64,000 nucleotides of DNA from Pseudomonas sp. TH41 (GTDB lineage Bacteria > Pseudomonadota > Gammaproteobacteria > Pseudomonadales > Pseudomonadaceae). The stretch is from positions 2,810,001 to 2,874,000 of the forward strand of contig NZ_JAEKFH010000003.1 of assembly GCF_016650695.1 (NCBI RefSeq). The letters run 5' to 3'. Positions 19,078-27,043 of the stretch are shown here, one piece after another. The number at the start of each line of letters is the position of its first letter. Within the stretch, counting starts at the first letter, position 1. The position numbers and the translations under genes are program-made. The notes under the pieces are model-generated. The model saw only the letters and a program-made list of their open reading frames with translations. It was not told the DNA's origin and searched no databases.

Positions 19078-19171
19078 TCTTCGCGGGCAAGCCCGCTCCC
19101 ACAGTGTTCTCTGTTGTTCAAAAATCTAGCATTCACAGAAGATCCCTGTGGGAGCGGGCTTGCCCGCGAAG
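19078..19171. repeat. REPIN (GGGAGCGGGCTTGCCCGCG variant)
   Basis: Inverted REP pair between the divergent lhr and SDR-type genes. The 324-base gap 19009-19332 holds this element and no recognisable gene; the promoters of both genes must lie around it. Confidence 0.92.
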
Positions 19172-19332
19172 AGGCCAGTAGCAGTGCCACAAATCCGGCG
19201 GATCTATACTTTACGGATGACGGTTGCGCACTAAACCCGCAAAATGCAACGATTCCGGCAATTATCAACGGCATCGCCTGCGGGCAGTGTCGATACAGCC
19301 ATCGTTCCAATCAGACTGGGCCTGCTGACTCT

Positions 19333-20217
19333 ATGCGAATGCGCCTTATGTTACTGGGCGGCGGAAATGCCCTTGGGCAGGCGCTGATTCGCCTCGGTGC
19401 GGAGGAAGACATCGGTTTCCTCGCCCCCCGCCCACCGCAAGACGGCTGGGATGCCGCGAGCCTGACGCAACTGCTCGACGACACGCGCCCGGACGCGCTG
19501 ATCAACCTCGCCTACTACTTCGACTGGTTCCAGGCGGAGACGGTCAGCGAACAACGTCTGGCCGGACAAGAGCGTGCGATCGAGCGTCTGGCCGAACTGT
19601 GCCAGCATCACAACATCGTTCTGCTGCAACCCTCGAGTTATCGAGTGTTCGACGGCTCTCGGGCCACTGCCTACAGCGAAAAAGACGAACCCGTGCCGCT
19701 CGGCCTGCGCGGTCAGGCATTGTGGCGGATCGAACAGAGCGTGCGCGCTACCTGTCCGCAGCATGTGTTGCTGCGTTTCGGCTGGCTGCTCGATGACAGC
19801 CCCGACGGCACCCTCGGGCGTTTCCTCGGTCGGGCCGAACAGCCTGAAGAGCTGCTGATGGCCGACGACCGTCGGGGCAATCCGACGCCGGTGGACGACG
19901 CGGCGCGGGTGATCATTTCGGTGCTCAAGCAGCTCGATTGTGCGGCGCCGCTATGGGGCACCTACCATTACGCCGGGCATGAGGCGACCACGCCGCTGGC
20001 TCTGGGACAGGCTATTCTCACCGAAGCCCGCAGCCTGCATCCACTGGCTATCGAAGCGCCGACCGCCCAGGCGCATGCCGCGCGCCCGGACGCCGCCGAG
20101 GAGCCGCAGCACGCGGTACTGGCCTGCAAGAAAATTTTGCACACGTTCGGCATCAAACCCCGCGCCTGGCGCGCGGCACTCCCAGGCTTATTGGATAGGT
20201 TTTATCGCCATGGTTGA
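19333..20217 (+). CDS. RmlD-like sugar-nucleotide-binding SDR protein lacking YxxxK
   Basis: 294 residues of the extended SDR, RmlD_sub_bind type. The nucleotide-binding turn LLGGGNALGQAL is degenerate relative to GxxGxxG. The SYRVFDG, YSEKDEPVP and RFGWLLDD segments align with RmlD, but where RmlD has YGRxK this protein reads RGQAL, so the catalytic Tyr and Lys appear absent. It may therefore bind a nucleotide without reducing a sugar. Its stop overlaps the next epimerase gene by 8 bases, indicating a functional pair, possibly in surface-sugar synthesis or repair (inference). The ATG at 19333 or 19339 could be used. Confidence 0.75.
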   Translation: MRMRLMLLGGGNALGQALIRLGAEEDIGFLAPRPPQDGWDAASLTQLLDDTRPDALINLAYYFDWFQAETVSEQRLAGQERAIERLAELCQHHNIVLLQPSSYRVFDGSRATAYSEKDEPVPLGLRGQALWRIEQSVRATCPQHVLLRFGWLLDDSPDGTLGRFLGRAEQPEELLMADDRRGNPTPVDDAARVIISVLKQLDCAAPLWGTYHYAGHEATTPLALGQAILTEARSLHPLAIEAPTAQAHAARPDAAEEPQHAVLACKKILHTFGIKPRAWRAALPGLLDRFYRHG

Positions 20218-21139
20218 CGGTCCAGTTTTAATCACCGGCGGTGCCGGTTTCATCGGCTCGCACTTGACCGATGCCTTGCTTGCCAAGGGCCATTCGGTGC
20301 GCATTCTCGATGACCTTTCCACCGGCAAACGCAGCAACCTGCCGCTGGACAATCCCCGGGTCGAACTGATCGTGGGCGACGTCGCCGATGCCGCTCTGGT
20401 GGCTCGGGCTGTGATCGGTTGCGGCGCCGTTGCGCATTTGGCGGCAGTGGCTTCGGTGCAGGCTTCGGTGGACGATCCAGTGAAGACTCACCAGAGCAAC
20501 TTCATCGGCTCGTTGAATGTCTGCGAGGCTATGCGTCAGGCTGGCGTCAAACGCGTGTTGTTTGCGTCCAGCGCGGCGGTCTACGGTAACAATGGCGAAG
20601 GCGAGTCGATCGACGAAGACACGCCCAAGGCGCCGTTGACGCCGTATGCTTCAGACAAGCTGGCCAGTGAGCACTACTTCGATTTCTACCGTCGCCAGCA
20701 CGCGCTGGAACCAGTGATTTTCCGCTTCTTCAACATCTTCGGCCCGCGTCAGGATCCGTCCTCGCCGTACTCCGGGGTGATCAGTATTTTCAGCGAGCGT
20801 GCACAGAAAGGCCTGCCGATCACGGTCTTTGGCGATGGCGAGCAGACGCGCGACTTCGTGTACGTCGAGGACCTGGTCGATCTGCTGGTGCAAGGCATCG
20901 AGGAACCGCAGGTCGACGTCGGTGCGGTCAACGTCGGCTGGAACCAGGCCACCAGCCTCAAGCAGATGCTTGAAGCGCTGAAAGTGGTGGTCGGTGCATT
21001 ACCGCCCGTGAGCTACGGGCCGGCGCGCTCCGGTGACATTCGTCATTCACGAGCCAACAATCAGCGATTGCTGGAGCGTTTTACGTCTCCGGCGCAGACA
21101 CCCATGAGTGTCGGGCTGGCGCGGTTGTTGGGGCTCTGA
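20210..21139 (+). CDS. NAD-dependent epimerase/dehydratase (GalE/WbpP-like)
   Basis: 309 residues, extended SDR. The Rossmann motif TGGAGFIGSH is at 8-17, the Ser of the triad in ASSAAVYG near 121-128, and the catalytic YASDK supplies Tyr and Lys. FNIFGPRQDPSSPYSGVIS is typical of UDP-hexose 4-epimerases and relatives. The likely substrate is a UDP-sugar, but glucose, N-acetyl or uronic forms cannot be told apart here. It is translationally coupled to the upstream RmlD-like gene. No glycosyltransferase genes adjoin, so its pathway is not evident. Confidence 0.88.
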   Translation: MVDGPVLITGGAGFIGSHLTDALLAKGHSVRILDDLSTGKRSNLPLDNPRVELIVGDVADAALVARAVIGCGAVAHLAAVASVQASVDDPVKTHQSNFIGSLNVCEAMRQAGVKRVLFASSAAVYGNNGEGESIDEDTPKAPLTPYASDKLASEHYFDFYRRQHALEPVIFRFFNIFGPRQDPSSPYSGVISIFSERAQKGLPITVFGDGEQTRDFVYVEDLVDLLVQGIEEPQVDVGAVNVGWNQATSLKQMLEALKVVVGALPPVSYGPARSGDIRHSRANNQRLLERFTSPAQTPMSVGLARLLGL

Positions 21140-21147
21140 ATCAAAAA

Positions 21148-21267
21148 AAGGCACCTGTAGGAGCGAGCTTGCTCGCGATGGACGTTAACGATAACGCGTG
21201 TTGTCTGAACAAACGCGCAGTTCGTGAGTCCATCGCGAGCAAGCTCGCTCCTACAGGGGTGCCTTTA
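21148..21267. repeat. REPIN with extended arms, possible bidirectional terminator
   Basis: An inverted TGTAGGAGCGAGCTTGCTCG pair is extended outward by AAAGGCACC / GGTGCCTTT, with an A run on the left. It lies exactly between the convergent epimerase and ompW-like stops and could end both transcripts. Confidence 0.85.
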
Positions 21268-21276
21268 AGATGTTTT

Positions 21277-21975
21277 TTAGAATTTATAACCCAATCCGAC
21301 CATGTAGATGAACGGGTCCACATTCACATCGACCTTGGCACGAGTGCCTGGCGCTACCGCATTATTTTCCACGGTCGCGGTGGTATCGATGTCGATGTAA
21401 CGCACTTGGGCATTGAGCATGATGTTGTCGGTGATCATGTAATCGGCACCGACTTGAAATGCCATACCCCAGGAGTTATCGGCCTTGAAGTTGCTGAAGC
21501 CGTTGGACTGGGCCTCGCTGCTGAGCTGTTCGTCGTAGATCCAGGTGTAGTTGATACCGGCGCCGACATACGGCTGGAACACCGATTTATGGTCGAGCGG
21601 GTAGTACACAACGCTGAGGGTTGGCGGCAGGTGTTTCAGGGTGCCGAGTTTGCCGTTGGCCGCGCTCAGGGACGTGTCTTTGAGCTTCACGTCATGCTCG
21701 AACGGCGTGGCGGCGAGCAGCTCGATTCCCCAGTTGTTGGTGACCATGTAAGCGAAGTTCAAGCCCAATTGCGTATCGCTGTTCATGGTGGCTTTGCCAC
21801 CCAGGTTGGCGCCCGCCAACGGTCCTTGGTCGACCTTGACGCTGGAGCTGTCGGCTTTCGGGTTGACGGTGATTGCACCGGCCCGAACGATGATGTCGCC
21901 GGCGTCGTGGGCGTGTGCGAGCGGGGCTGCGAGCGCTAGGGCGAACAGCGAAGCGCTGAGCAATGACTTGTGCAT
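21277..21975 (-). CDS. ompW: OmpW-family outer membrane protein
   Basis: 232 residues. Signal peptide 1-22 (LFALALAAPLAHA, cut before HDAG), then an eight-stranded barrel of the OmpW/AlkL type with DIIVRAGAITVNP, FQPYVGAGINYTW and the C-terminal PFIYMVGLGYKF ending in Phe, the outer-membrane assembly signal. OmpW proteins pass small hydrophobic compounds laterally into the membrane and respond to iron, osmotic or carbon state in other bacteria. Monocistronic. The symbol follows family membership; paralogues in pseudomonads carry other names. Confidence 0.9.
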   Translation of the reverse strand: MHKSLLSASLFALALAAPLAHAHDAGDIIVRAGAITVNPKADSSSVKVDQGPLAGANLGGKATMNSDTQLGLNFAYMVTNNWGIELLAATPFEHDVKLKDTSLSAANGKLGTLKHLPPTLSVVYYPLDHKSVFQPYVGAGINYTWIYDEQLSSEAQSNGFSNFKADNSWGMAFQVGADYMITDNIMLNAQVRYIDIDTTATVENNAVAPGTRAKVDVNVDPFIYMVGLGYKF

Positions 21976-22071
21976 GAGGGCTCCAAAGGACGTTAAAAAT
22001 GTTTGATGTCCAATGGTACGGAGCCGTCTGATACGGCCTTTTGACTCAGCTCAATGAAAGGGTGATAGCCT

Positions 22072-22156
22072 CAAAAGATCGCAGCCTTCGGCAGCTCCTA
22101 CAGGATCGGGTTCGCACGCGGTCAATGTAGGAGCTGCCGAAGGCTGCGATCTTTTG
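22072..22156. repeat. REPIN (GTAGGAGCTGCC family)
   Basis: Inverted pair beginning CAAAAGATCGCAGCCTTCGG and ending in its complement. It lies between the leftward DUF3299 stop and the ompW start region. Confidence 0.93.
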
Positions 22157-22187
22157 GCTATGCTGATGCTAAGCAAACCTGCCGGAT

Positions 22188-22721
22188 TCACTCCGGCAAT
22201 TCATACACATAAATCTTCTGCGCCTCCATCTGATACCCGGCATCCGCCAACTCGCTGGTCGACGCCTTGACCTGCAACGCTCCCTCGACCCAGTACGGCT
22301 GATACAGCTCATCCAGTTTCACGCCGACTTTGCTTTTCACATGCACAATCTGGTTGGACGGCGGTGGCGGTACATGGATGCAGGCACCAAAGTACGGCAC
22401 CAGCAGAAAGTCGGTGGTGCGGCCCTCTTCACTGACTTCCAGCGGCACGATGTAGCCCGGCAAGCGAATGTGCTGACCGTCGAGGGCTTTCACCACCGGC
22501 GCATTCGGCAGCTCTTGCCTGGCCGCTGGCGCCGACTCTGCAGACAGCGCGCTGCTCATCTGCGACAGGTCGTGCAGCGGCGTCATGTTCGGTACTTCTG
22601 CCGGTGCGTCCGGCGGGATCATTTCCGGCCAGGTCAGGTCTTTCGGCTGGGCCGCCCATAAGGGCAGGGCGACCAGCATCAACAGCGCAAGCAGAGCGCG
22701 GGGCATCATTAGCGTCCTCAT
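22188..22721 (-). CDS. DUF3299 periplasmic protein, last gene of zinc-type operon
   Basis: 177 residues. Start at 22721, where ATGA overlaps the stop of the upstream permease; this gives signal peptide MRTLMMPRALLALLMLVALPLWA. The mature part has the DUF3299 features LPGYIVPLEV and FLLVPYFGACIHVPPPPSNQIV, with a Cys-Ile-His that could bind metal. Function is unknown. Its place after an ABC permease, ATPase and His-rich ZrgA-like protein matches the Zur-controlled PA4063-PA4066 cluster as I recall it, so a role in zinc handling or in loading a metal-dependent envelope enzyme is inferred. Confidence 0.85.
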   Translation of the reverse strand: MRTLMMPRALLALLMLVALPLWAAQPKDLTWPEMIPPDAPAEVPNMTPLHDLSQMSSALSAESAPAARQELPNAPVVKALDGQHIRLPGYIVPLEVSEEGRTTDFLLVPYFGACIHVPPPPSNQIVHVKSKVGVKLDELYQPYWVEGALQVKASTSELADAGYQMEAQKIYVYELPE

Positions 22722-23983
22722 AGTCGGATCGACAGGCCATCGGCCAAGGATTGGCGATAGGCGCGCCAGGCCGGCACGCTGCCCATCAACAGCGCGGCGA
22801 TCAGGATGCCACCGAGCAGGGTCCATTCATATTCACTTGGCCACGCCAGCGGCAAGTACAAACCGTAATTGGCCTGCACGTAACCCTGCGCCGCTGCGAT
22901 GCACAGGTAGAGCAACCCCACACCGGCAATTACGCCTGACAAAGCGAGGGCAAACGCCTCCAGCACCAGCAGTGTCGCAATGTGCCACGGCCGGGCGCCT
23001 ACCGAACGCAGAATCGCCATCTCGCGGCGTCGTTCGTTGAGGCTGGTGAGAATCGCCGTGAGCATGCCGATCAACCCGGTCAGCACCACGAACAGCGACA
23101 CCACAAACAACGCTTTTTCCGCCGTGCTCATTAAACTCCACAGTTCTTGCAGCGCCACGCCCGGCAGGATCGCCAGCATGGGTTCACCACGGAATTCGTT
23201 GATCTCGCGCTGCACCGCGAAGGTCGAAATCTTGTTGTTGAGGCCAAGCATGAACGCGGTGATCGCTTGCGGCGTCAGGTCCATGTTGCGCGCCTGATCG
23301 GCACTGATCCGACCCTCGCCCCGGGCCGGCACGCCGTTGTGCCAGTCGATGTGAATCGCTTCCATGCCGCCGAGGCTGATGTGCAGCGTGCGGTCTACCG
23401 GGGTGCCGGTACGCTTGAGAATGCCAACCACGGTGAACGGTTTGTCGTCGTGCTTGACCAGGCTAATCGCCGCGACACCGTGGGCCAGCACCAATTTATC
23501 GCCGAGCTTGTAGTGCAACGCGTCCGCCACTTCGGCACCGAGCACCACTTCGAACGGGTCAGTGGCGAAGGCACGGCCGTCGGCCAGTTCCAGGTGTTGC
23601 TGATGTCCGTACTGATAGTGCTCGAAGTACGCCCCGGTGGTGCCCATCACTCGATAACCGCGATGGGAGTCGCCGAGCGACATCGGGATCGCCCACTTCA
23701 CTTTCGGGTTGTTGGCGAAGTGTTCGAAGCTGTCCCAGCGAATGTTGTTGGTCGCGTTGCCGATGCGAAACACCGAGTACAGCAACAGGTTGACCGAGCC
23801 GGAGCGTGCGCCAACGATCAGGTCGGTGCCGCTGATGGTACTGGCGAAACTGGCTTTGGCTTCGGTGCGCACCCGCTCAACGGCCAGCAGCAGACAGACC
23901 GACAGGGCGATGGCGAACGCGGTAAGGATCGCGGTGAAGCGGCGGTTAGCCAGGCTGGCCAGGGCTAGACGAAACAAATACAT
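22718..23983 (-). CDS. ABC transporter permease, FtsX/MacB-like
   Basis: 421 residues from ATG 23983 (MYLFRLALASLANRR). An open frame extends 39 codons upstream but overlaps the ATPase gene and encodes nothing family-like. There is one N-terminal membrane helix (AILTAFAIALSVCLLLAV), a large periplasmic domain and three C-terminal helices with the FtsX signature (IGMLTAILTSLNERRREMAILRSVGARP). Such permeases usually transmit force or move lipoproteins and hydrophobic cargo and are not classical importers. It starts 1 base after the ATPase stop and overlaps the DUF3299 gene by 4 bases. Confidence 0.9.
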   Translation of the reverse strand: MYLFRLALASLANRRFTAILTAFAIALSVCLLLAVERVRTEAKASFASTISGTDLIVGARSGSVNLLLYSVFRIGNATNNIRWDSFEHFANNPKVKWAIPMSLGDSHRGYRVMGTTGAYFEHYQYGHQQHLELADGRAFATDPFEVVLGAEVADALHYKLGDKLVLAHGVAAISLVKHDDKPFTVVGILKRTGTPVDRTLHISLGGMEAIHIDWHNGVPARGEGRISADQARNMDLTPQAITAFMLGLNNKISTFAVQREINEFRGEPMLAILPGVALQELWSLMSTAEKALFVVSLFVVLTGLIGMLTAILTSLNERRREMAILRSVGARPWHIATLLVLEAFALALSGVIAGVGLLYLCIAAAQGYVQANYGLYLPLAWPSEYEWTLLGGILIAALLMGSVPAWRAYRQSLADGLSIRL

Positions 23984-23984
23984 C

Positions 23985-24695
23985 TCAAACCTCGGACGGG
24001 GTGGCGGCGCGATTGAGTTCGGCCAGCGACAGGTTGCGATCGAACAGTGGCGCGAGGCTCTGGTCATGGCTGACAAACAATAGGCTCGATCCGGCTTCAC
24101 GGCATTCGGCGAACAGCAAGCGAATGAAGTTCTCGCGGGCGTCGTAATCCAGGGCCGAGGTCGGTTCGTCGGCGATCACCAGTTCAGGCTGACCGATCAA
24201 CGCGCGAGCAGCGGCCACCCGTTGCTGCTGACCGATGGACAGCGAGTCGGCGCGACGGCTGAGGATGCTTTCATCTTTCAAACCCAGGTGCGCGAGCAGG
24301 GTCGCCGCCGCCTGATCGACGCTGCCGTGGCGCTGGATCGCCCGCTCGGCGCGCAGTTTGGAGAAGTGGCAGGGCAACTCGACGTTCTCGCGCACCGAAA
24401 GAAACGGCAGCAAGTTGAACTGCTGGAAGATATAGCCGGTGTGGTCGACGCGGAAGCGGTCGCGGGCGCCGGCACCGAGTTCGGTCAGTTCCTGGCCGAG
24501 CAGGCGAATGCTTCCACGATCGGGTTTTTGCACGCCACCGAGCAGGCCGAGCAGGGTGGTCTTGCCGCTGCCGCTGGGGCCTTTGAGGAACAGGGTTTCA
24601 CCCGGTTCCAGGCGAAACGCCGGGATATCCAGCAGCGGCGGATGACCGGGCCAGCTGAAGCCAAGGTCGGACAGTTCGATGAGTGCTTGGGTCAT
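23985..24695 (-). CDS. ABC transporter ATP-binding protein (LolD/MacB type)
   Basis: 236 residues. Walker A GPSGSGKT (39-46), Q-loop (IFQQFNLLPFLSVRENV), signature LSIGQQQR, Walker B with ADEPTSALD and the His switch FVSHDQ. The LolD/MacB-like form fits the FtsX-type permease that follows 1 base later. It is part of the His-rich protein, ATPase, permease, DUF3299 operon with a candidate Zur site at its head. A REPIN lies between the His-rich gene and this one, so the downstream part may be expressed differently. Confidence 0.92.
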   Translation of the reverse strand: MTQALIELSDLGFSWPGHPPLLDIPAFRLEPGETLFLKGPSGSGKTTLLGLLGGVQKPDRGSIRLLGQELTELGAGARDRFRVDHTGYIFQQFNLLPFLSVRENVELPCHFSKLRAERAIQRHGSVDQAAATLLAHLGLKDESILSRRADSLSIGQQQRVAAARALIGQPELVIADEPTSALDYDARENFIRLLFAECREAGSSLLFVSHDQSLAPLFDRNLSLAELNRAATPSEV

Positions 24696-24721
24696 GTGAA
24701 ACCGGTCAGGTTGGTGATTGA

Positions 24722-24810
24722 CCCTGTAGGAGCGAGCTTGCTCGCGATGGTGTGTCAGTCGACATCAATTTGGCTGATACACCATCGCGAGCAAGCTCGC
24801 TCCTACAGGG
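24722..24810. repeat. REPIN (TGTAGGAGCGAGC family)
   Basis: Inverted pair CCTGTAGGAGCGAGCTTGCT ... inside the putative zinc operon, between the His-rich protein gene and the ATPase gene. On mRNA it would form a strong stem that could stabilise the upstream transcript or reduce read-through. Confidence 0.93.
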
Positions 24811-24825
24811 GGATCTATGGTGGAT

Positions 24826-25404
24826 TCAGAATTTCAGGGCGGCAGCCTTGGCCGTCACCTCAACACCTTGCTGGCCGCTCGGGCTGATCAGTTGTACCTG
24901 AATCTTCTGGGTTGCCGGGAAGGTATTGAAAATCGTCGCCAGATCCAGGGTTTTCAGTGCGCCGGGTGCCGAGCAGCTGAACTGGTAATGCGCGTGAATC
25001 TCGCTGTGGTCATGGTGATGTTCGTCCTTGGCATCTTCGTCATGGTCATCATCGGCGTCGGGCTTGTCACCGAACAGCGGGCTTGCCAGTTCCTGTGAGG
25101 CGACCACACAACCGGCGACTTTCGGCAGATTGAACAGGGTCAGCGGCTTTTCCAGCTGGGCGCGGACGGCGGCCACTTTGGCTTTGTCGGCGTCAGTGGT
25201 GGCGACGTGTTCGAAACCTACGAGATTCATTGCCGGGCTGTCCAGTTCCAGCGCCAGGGTCTGGCCGTCCAGTGCTGCGTTCAAGCGACCGACGCCATGT
25301 TCGTGGACGCCGAGGCTGCCGTGCTCATGATCATGTTCATCGGCGGCGTGGGCGATGGCCAGCGGCAACAGGGCGAACGGCAGGGCGAGAAGCAGACGGC
25401 GCAT
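24826..25404 (-). CDS. DUF2796 (ZrgA-like) His-rich periplasmic zinc protein
   Basis: 192 residues. Signal peptide MRRLLLALPFALLPLAIAHA, then a His/Asp cluster right after cleavage (DEHDHEHGSLGVHEHG) and a second internal one (DDDHDEDAKDEHHHDHSEIHAH near 117-138). These match the DUF2796/ZrgA family, periplasmic proteins that bind zinc and support zinc uptake in Vibrio. It is the first gene of a four-gene operon with an ABC ATPase, FtsX-type permease and DUF3299 protein. A Zur-box-like palindrome lies 32-49 bp upstream. The role as a zinc-binding partner is known for the family; the transport direction here is inferred. Confidence 0.88.
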   Translation of the reverse strand: MRRLLLALPFALLPLAIAHAADEHDHEHGSLGVHEHGVGRLNAALDGQTLALELDSPAMNLVGFEHVATTDADKAKVAAVRAQLEKPLTLFNLPKVAGCVVASQELASPLFGDKPDADDDHDEDAKDEHHHDHSEIHAHYQFSCSAPGALKTLDLATIFNTFPATQKIQVQLISPSGQQGVEVTAKAAALKF

Positions 25405-25435
25405 GGCAAGTCTCCGAAAGTAAAATGAAGAAATT

Positions 25436-25453
25436 GTTATGTAATCTTATAAC
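25436..25453 (-). promoter_or_regulatory. Candidate Zur operator
   Basis: GTTATGTAATCTTATAAC contains GTAATCTTATAAC, which matches the gamma-proteobacterial Zur core GTTATANTATAAC at 10 of 12 fixed positions. It lies 32-49 bp before the start of the ZrgA-like gene, where a bound repressor would block transcription when zinc is plentiful. Confidence 0.6.
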
Positions 25454-25538
25454 GAAAGCGCGAGGAGTTTGACCGTCTGCTTGGCGTTGCGCAAGTCGCA
25501 TGGGAGCATGTCCGTCAGAAATGTGCAGGAGCGAACTT

Positions 25539-25877
25539 ATGTTGCGTATACGCGGAACCATCGGCGACTGGCCGGTGGATTTGACGCTGGAGATGGATGA
25601 CGGTGACTGGGCACGGCTCGGCGCGCAGTTGCAAGTGGTCAAGCCCGAAGCCAGTGCGGCGCCGGCGAAACCGGTGAATCAGGATGATGCGCAGTGGCAG
25701 ATCGCAAAGGATTTGCTGCGCAAGGCCGGACAATTGAGCGGGCCGGATTTACTGGATCAACTGGAAGGTTTGACCGGCAGCGCGGCGTCGGGCAAACGCC
25801 TGTTGGTGCGCCTGCGCCATAGCGCTGATGTGAAGGTATCGAGCGGCGGGGATACGCCGATCTATCGCTGGCTGTAG
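25539..25877 (+). CDS. Conserved hypothetical protein, 112 residues
   Basis: Start ATG 25539 with a good ribosome-binding site (AGGAG, 8 bases upstream); the earlier in-frame ATG adds 13 unconserved-looking residues. The N-terminal half (MLRIRGTIGDWPVDLTLEMDDGDWA) is beta-rich and the C-terminal half (AKDLLRKAGQLSGPDLLDQLEGL) is helical, ending with a basic stretch. I cannot name a family. As I recall, an equivalent small gene lies next to the thioredoxin and zinc operon in P. aeruginosa. The TAG stop is provided by a REP copy (TGTAGGAGCGAGC), so the last residues may have been set by that element. Confidence 0.75.
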   Translation: MLRIRGTIGDWPVDLTLEMDDGDWARLGAQLQVVKPEASAAPAKPVNQDDAQWQIAKDLLRKAGQLSGPDLLDQLEGLTGSAASGKRLLVRLRHSADVKVSSGGDTPIYRWL

Positions 25878-25972
25878 GAGCGAGCTTGCTCGCGAAAGGC
25901 GTTAGGGCGCCGCGGTCATGCAGGTAGCCCTCGTCATCGTTGACGCCCATCGCGAGCAAGCTCGCTCCTACA
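25873..25972. repeat. REPIN (TGTAGGAGCGAGC family)
   Basis: Inverted REP pair filling the gap between the convergent 112-residue protein gene and ybbN. Its left end supplies the TAG stop of the upstream gene. Confidence 0.92.
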
Positions 25973-25981
25973 AGGTGGCGA

Positions 25982-26854
25982 TTAGTACAGCGCAGCGAAC
26001 AACTTGCGACGGTACGTGGTCACCAGCGGGTGATCGTTGCCCAGCAACTCGAACACCTGCAGCAAGGTCTTGTGCGGCAAGCCTTCGCTGTAGCTACGAT
26101 TGCGGATGAACAGCTTGAGCAACGCATCCAGCGCGGCATCGTATTGCTGGCGGGCCAACTGCTGAATCGCCAGTTGATACACGGCCTCATCGTCCTGCGG
26201 ATTTTTTGCCAGACGCGCTTTCAGGTCCGCTGCATCCGGCAGGTCCTTGGCCTGGCCGAGGAACTGAATTTGCGCCTTGGCGCCGGCGAGTGCCGCTTTG
26301 TGTTCATCACTTTTTACAGCGTCGAGCACGGTTTGCGCCTCACCCAGTTCGCCACGCTCAGTCAGGCAACGGGCGTAGAGGATTAATGCCTTGGCGTTGG
26401 TGTTGTCTTCGCCCAGCAGCACTTTGAGCACCGCTTCGGCGTCGGCAAAACGACTGTCGTCGAACAGCGCCTGGGCCTGCTCAAACGGGTCGGCCGCCGC
26501 TGGTGGCGGCATTTGTACGTGAGGCTCAAGCAGCGCGCGCACGGCCGATTCCGGTTGCGCACCGGCAAATCCATCGACGGGCTGGCCGTCTTTGAACAGC
26601 ACCACGGTCGGCAGGCTGCGAATACCAAAACGGGCGACGATGTCTTGTTCAAGATCGCAGTTGACCTTGGCCAGCAGCAACTCGCCCTGATAGCTCTCGG
26701 CAATGGTCTGCAGCATCGGCATCAGCACTTTGCACGGCGCACACCATTCGGCCCAGAAGTCCACCAGCACCGGTTTGTGGAAAGAGTTCTCGATCACCGA
26801 CTGGTCGAAATCGGCAGTCGTGGCGTCGAAGATGTACGGCGTTTCCTGACTCAT
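25982..26854 (-). CDS. ybbN: YbbN/CnoX-type thioredoxin-TPR co-chaperone
   Basis: 290 residues. Residues about 8-110 are a thioredoxin domain with the full redox motif W37-C38-A39-P40-C41 and the cis-Pro loop SLPTVV. Residues 125-290 are helical TPR-like repeats (AQALFDDSRFADAEAVLKVLL). The fusion matches YbbN/CnoX, which guards clients for GroEL and DnaK and, in E. coli, lacks a normal CxxC. Here the CAPC pair suggests real disulfide-reducing activity. Monocistronic and convergent with the 112-residue protein gene. Confidence 0.92.
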   Translation of the reverse strand: MSQETPYIFDATTADFDQSVIENSFHKPVLVDFWAEWCAPCKVLMPMLQTIAESYQGELLLAKVNCDLEQDIVARFGIRSLPTVVLFKDGQPVDGFAGAQPESAVRALLEPHVQMPPPAAADPFEQAQALFDDSRFADAEAVLKVLLGEDNTNAKALILYARCLTERGELGEAQTVLDAVKSDEHKAALAGAKAQIQFLGQAKDLPDAADLKARLAKNPQDDEAVYQLAIQQLARQQYDAALDALLKLFIRNRSYSEGLPHKTLLQVFELLGNDHPLVTTYRRKLFAALY

Positions 26855-26900
26855 GGGGGATCTCTTGGAAGCGTGAATACGCCCACTATAAGGTCTGGCG

Positions 26901-27037
26901 CAAAAGATCGCAGCCTTCGGCAGCTCCTACCGGGTCGGGTTTACGCGCGGAGGACGTGGCGCATGTGAAACGGACGCACAAAGGATGGGTAAAAAAACGC
27001 GGTCACTGTAGGAGCTGCCGCAGGCTGCGATCTTTTG
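26901..27037. repeat. REPIN (GTAGGAGCTGCC family), long centre
   Basis: Inverted pair starting CAAAAGATCGCAGCCTTCGG with a 78-base centre, the longest centre among the REPINs here. It lies upstream of ybbN and downstream of the methyltransferase gene, both leftward. The right copy carries one change (CCGCAGGC). Confidence 0.9.
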
Positions 27038-27043
27038 GCGGCT

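Noticed and set aside
20210..21139. O-antigen or capsule locus
   Set aside because: Only two SDR-type genes are present, with no glycosyltransferase, flippase or polymerase nearby.
22722..22826. N-terminal extension of the DUF3299 protein
   Set aside because: It overlaps the permease gene and hides the signal peptide; the ATGA overlap at 22721 is the better start.
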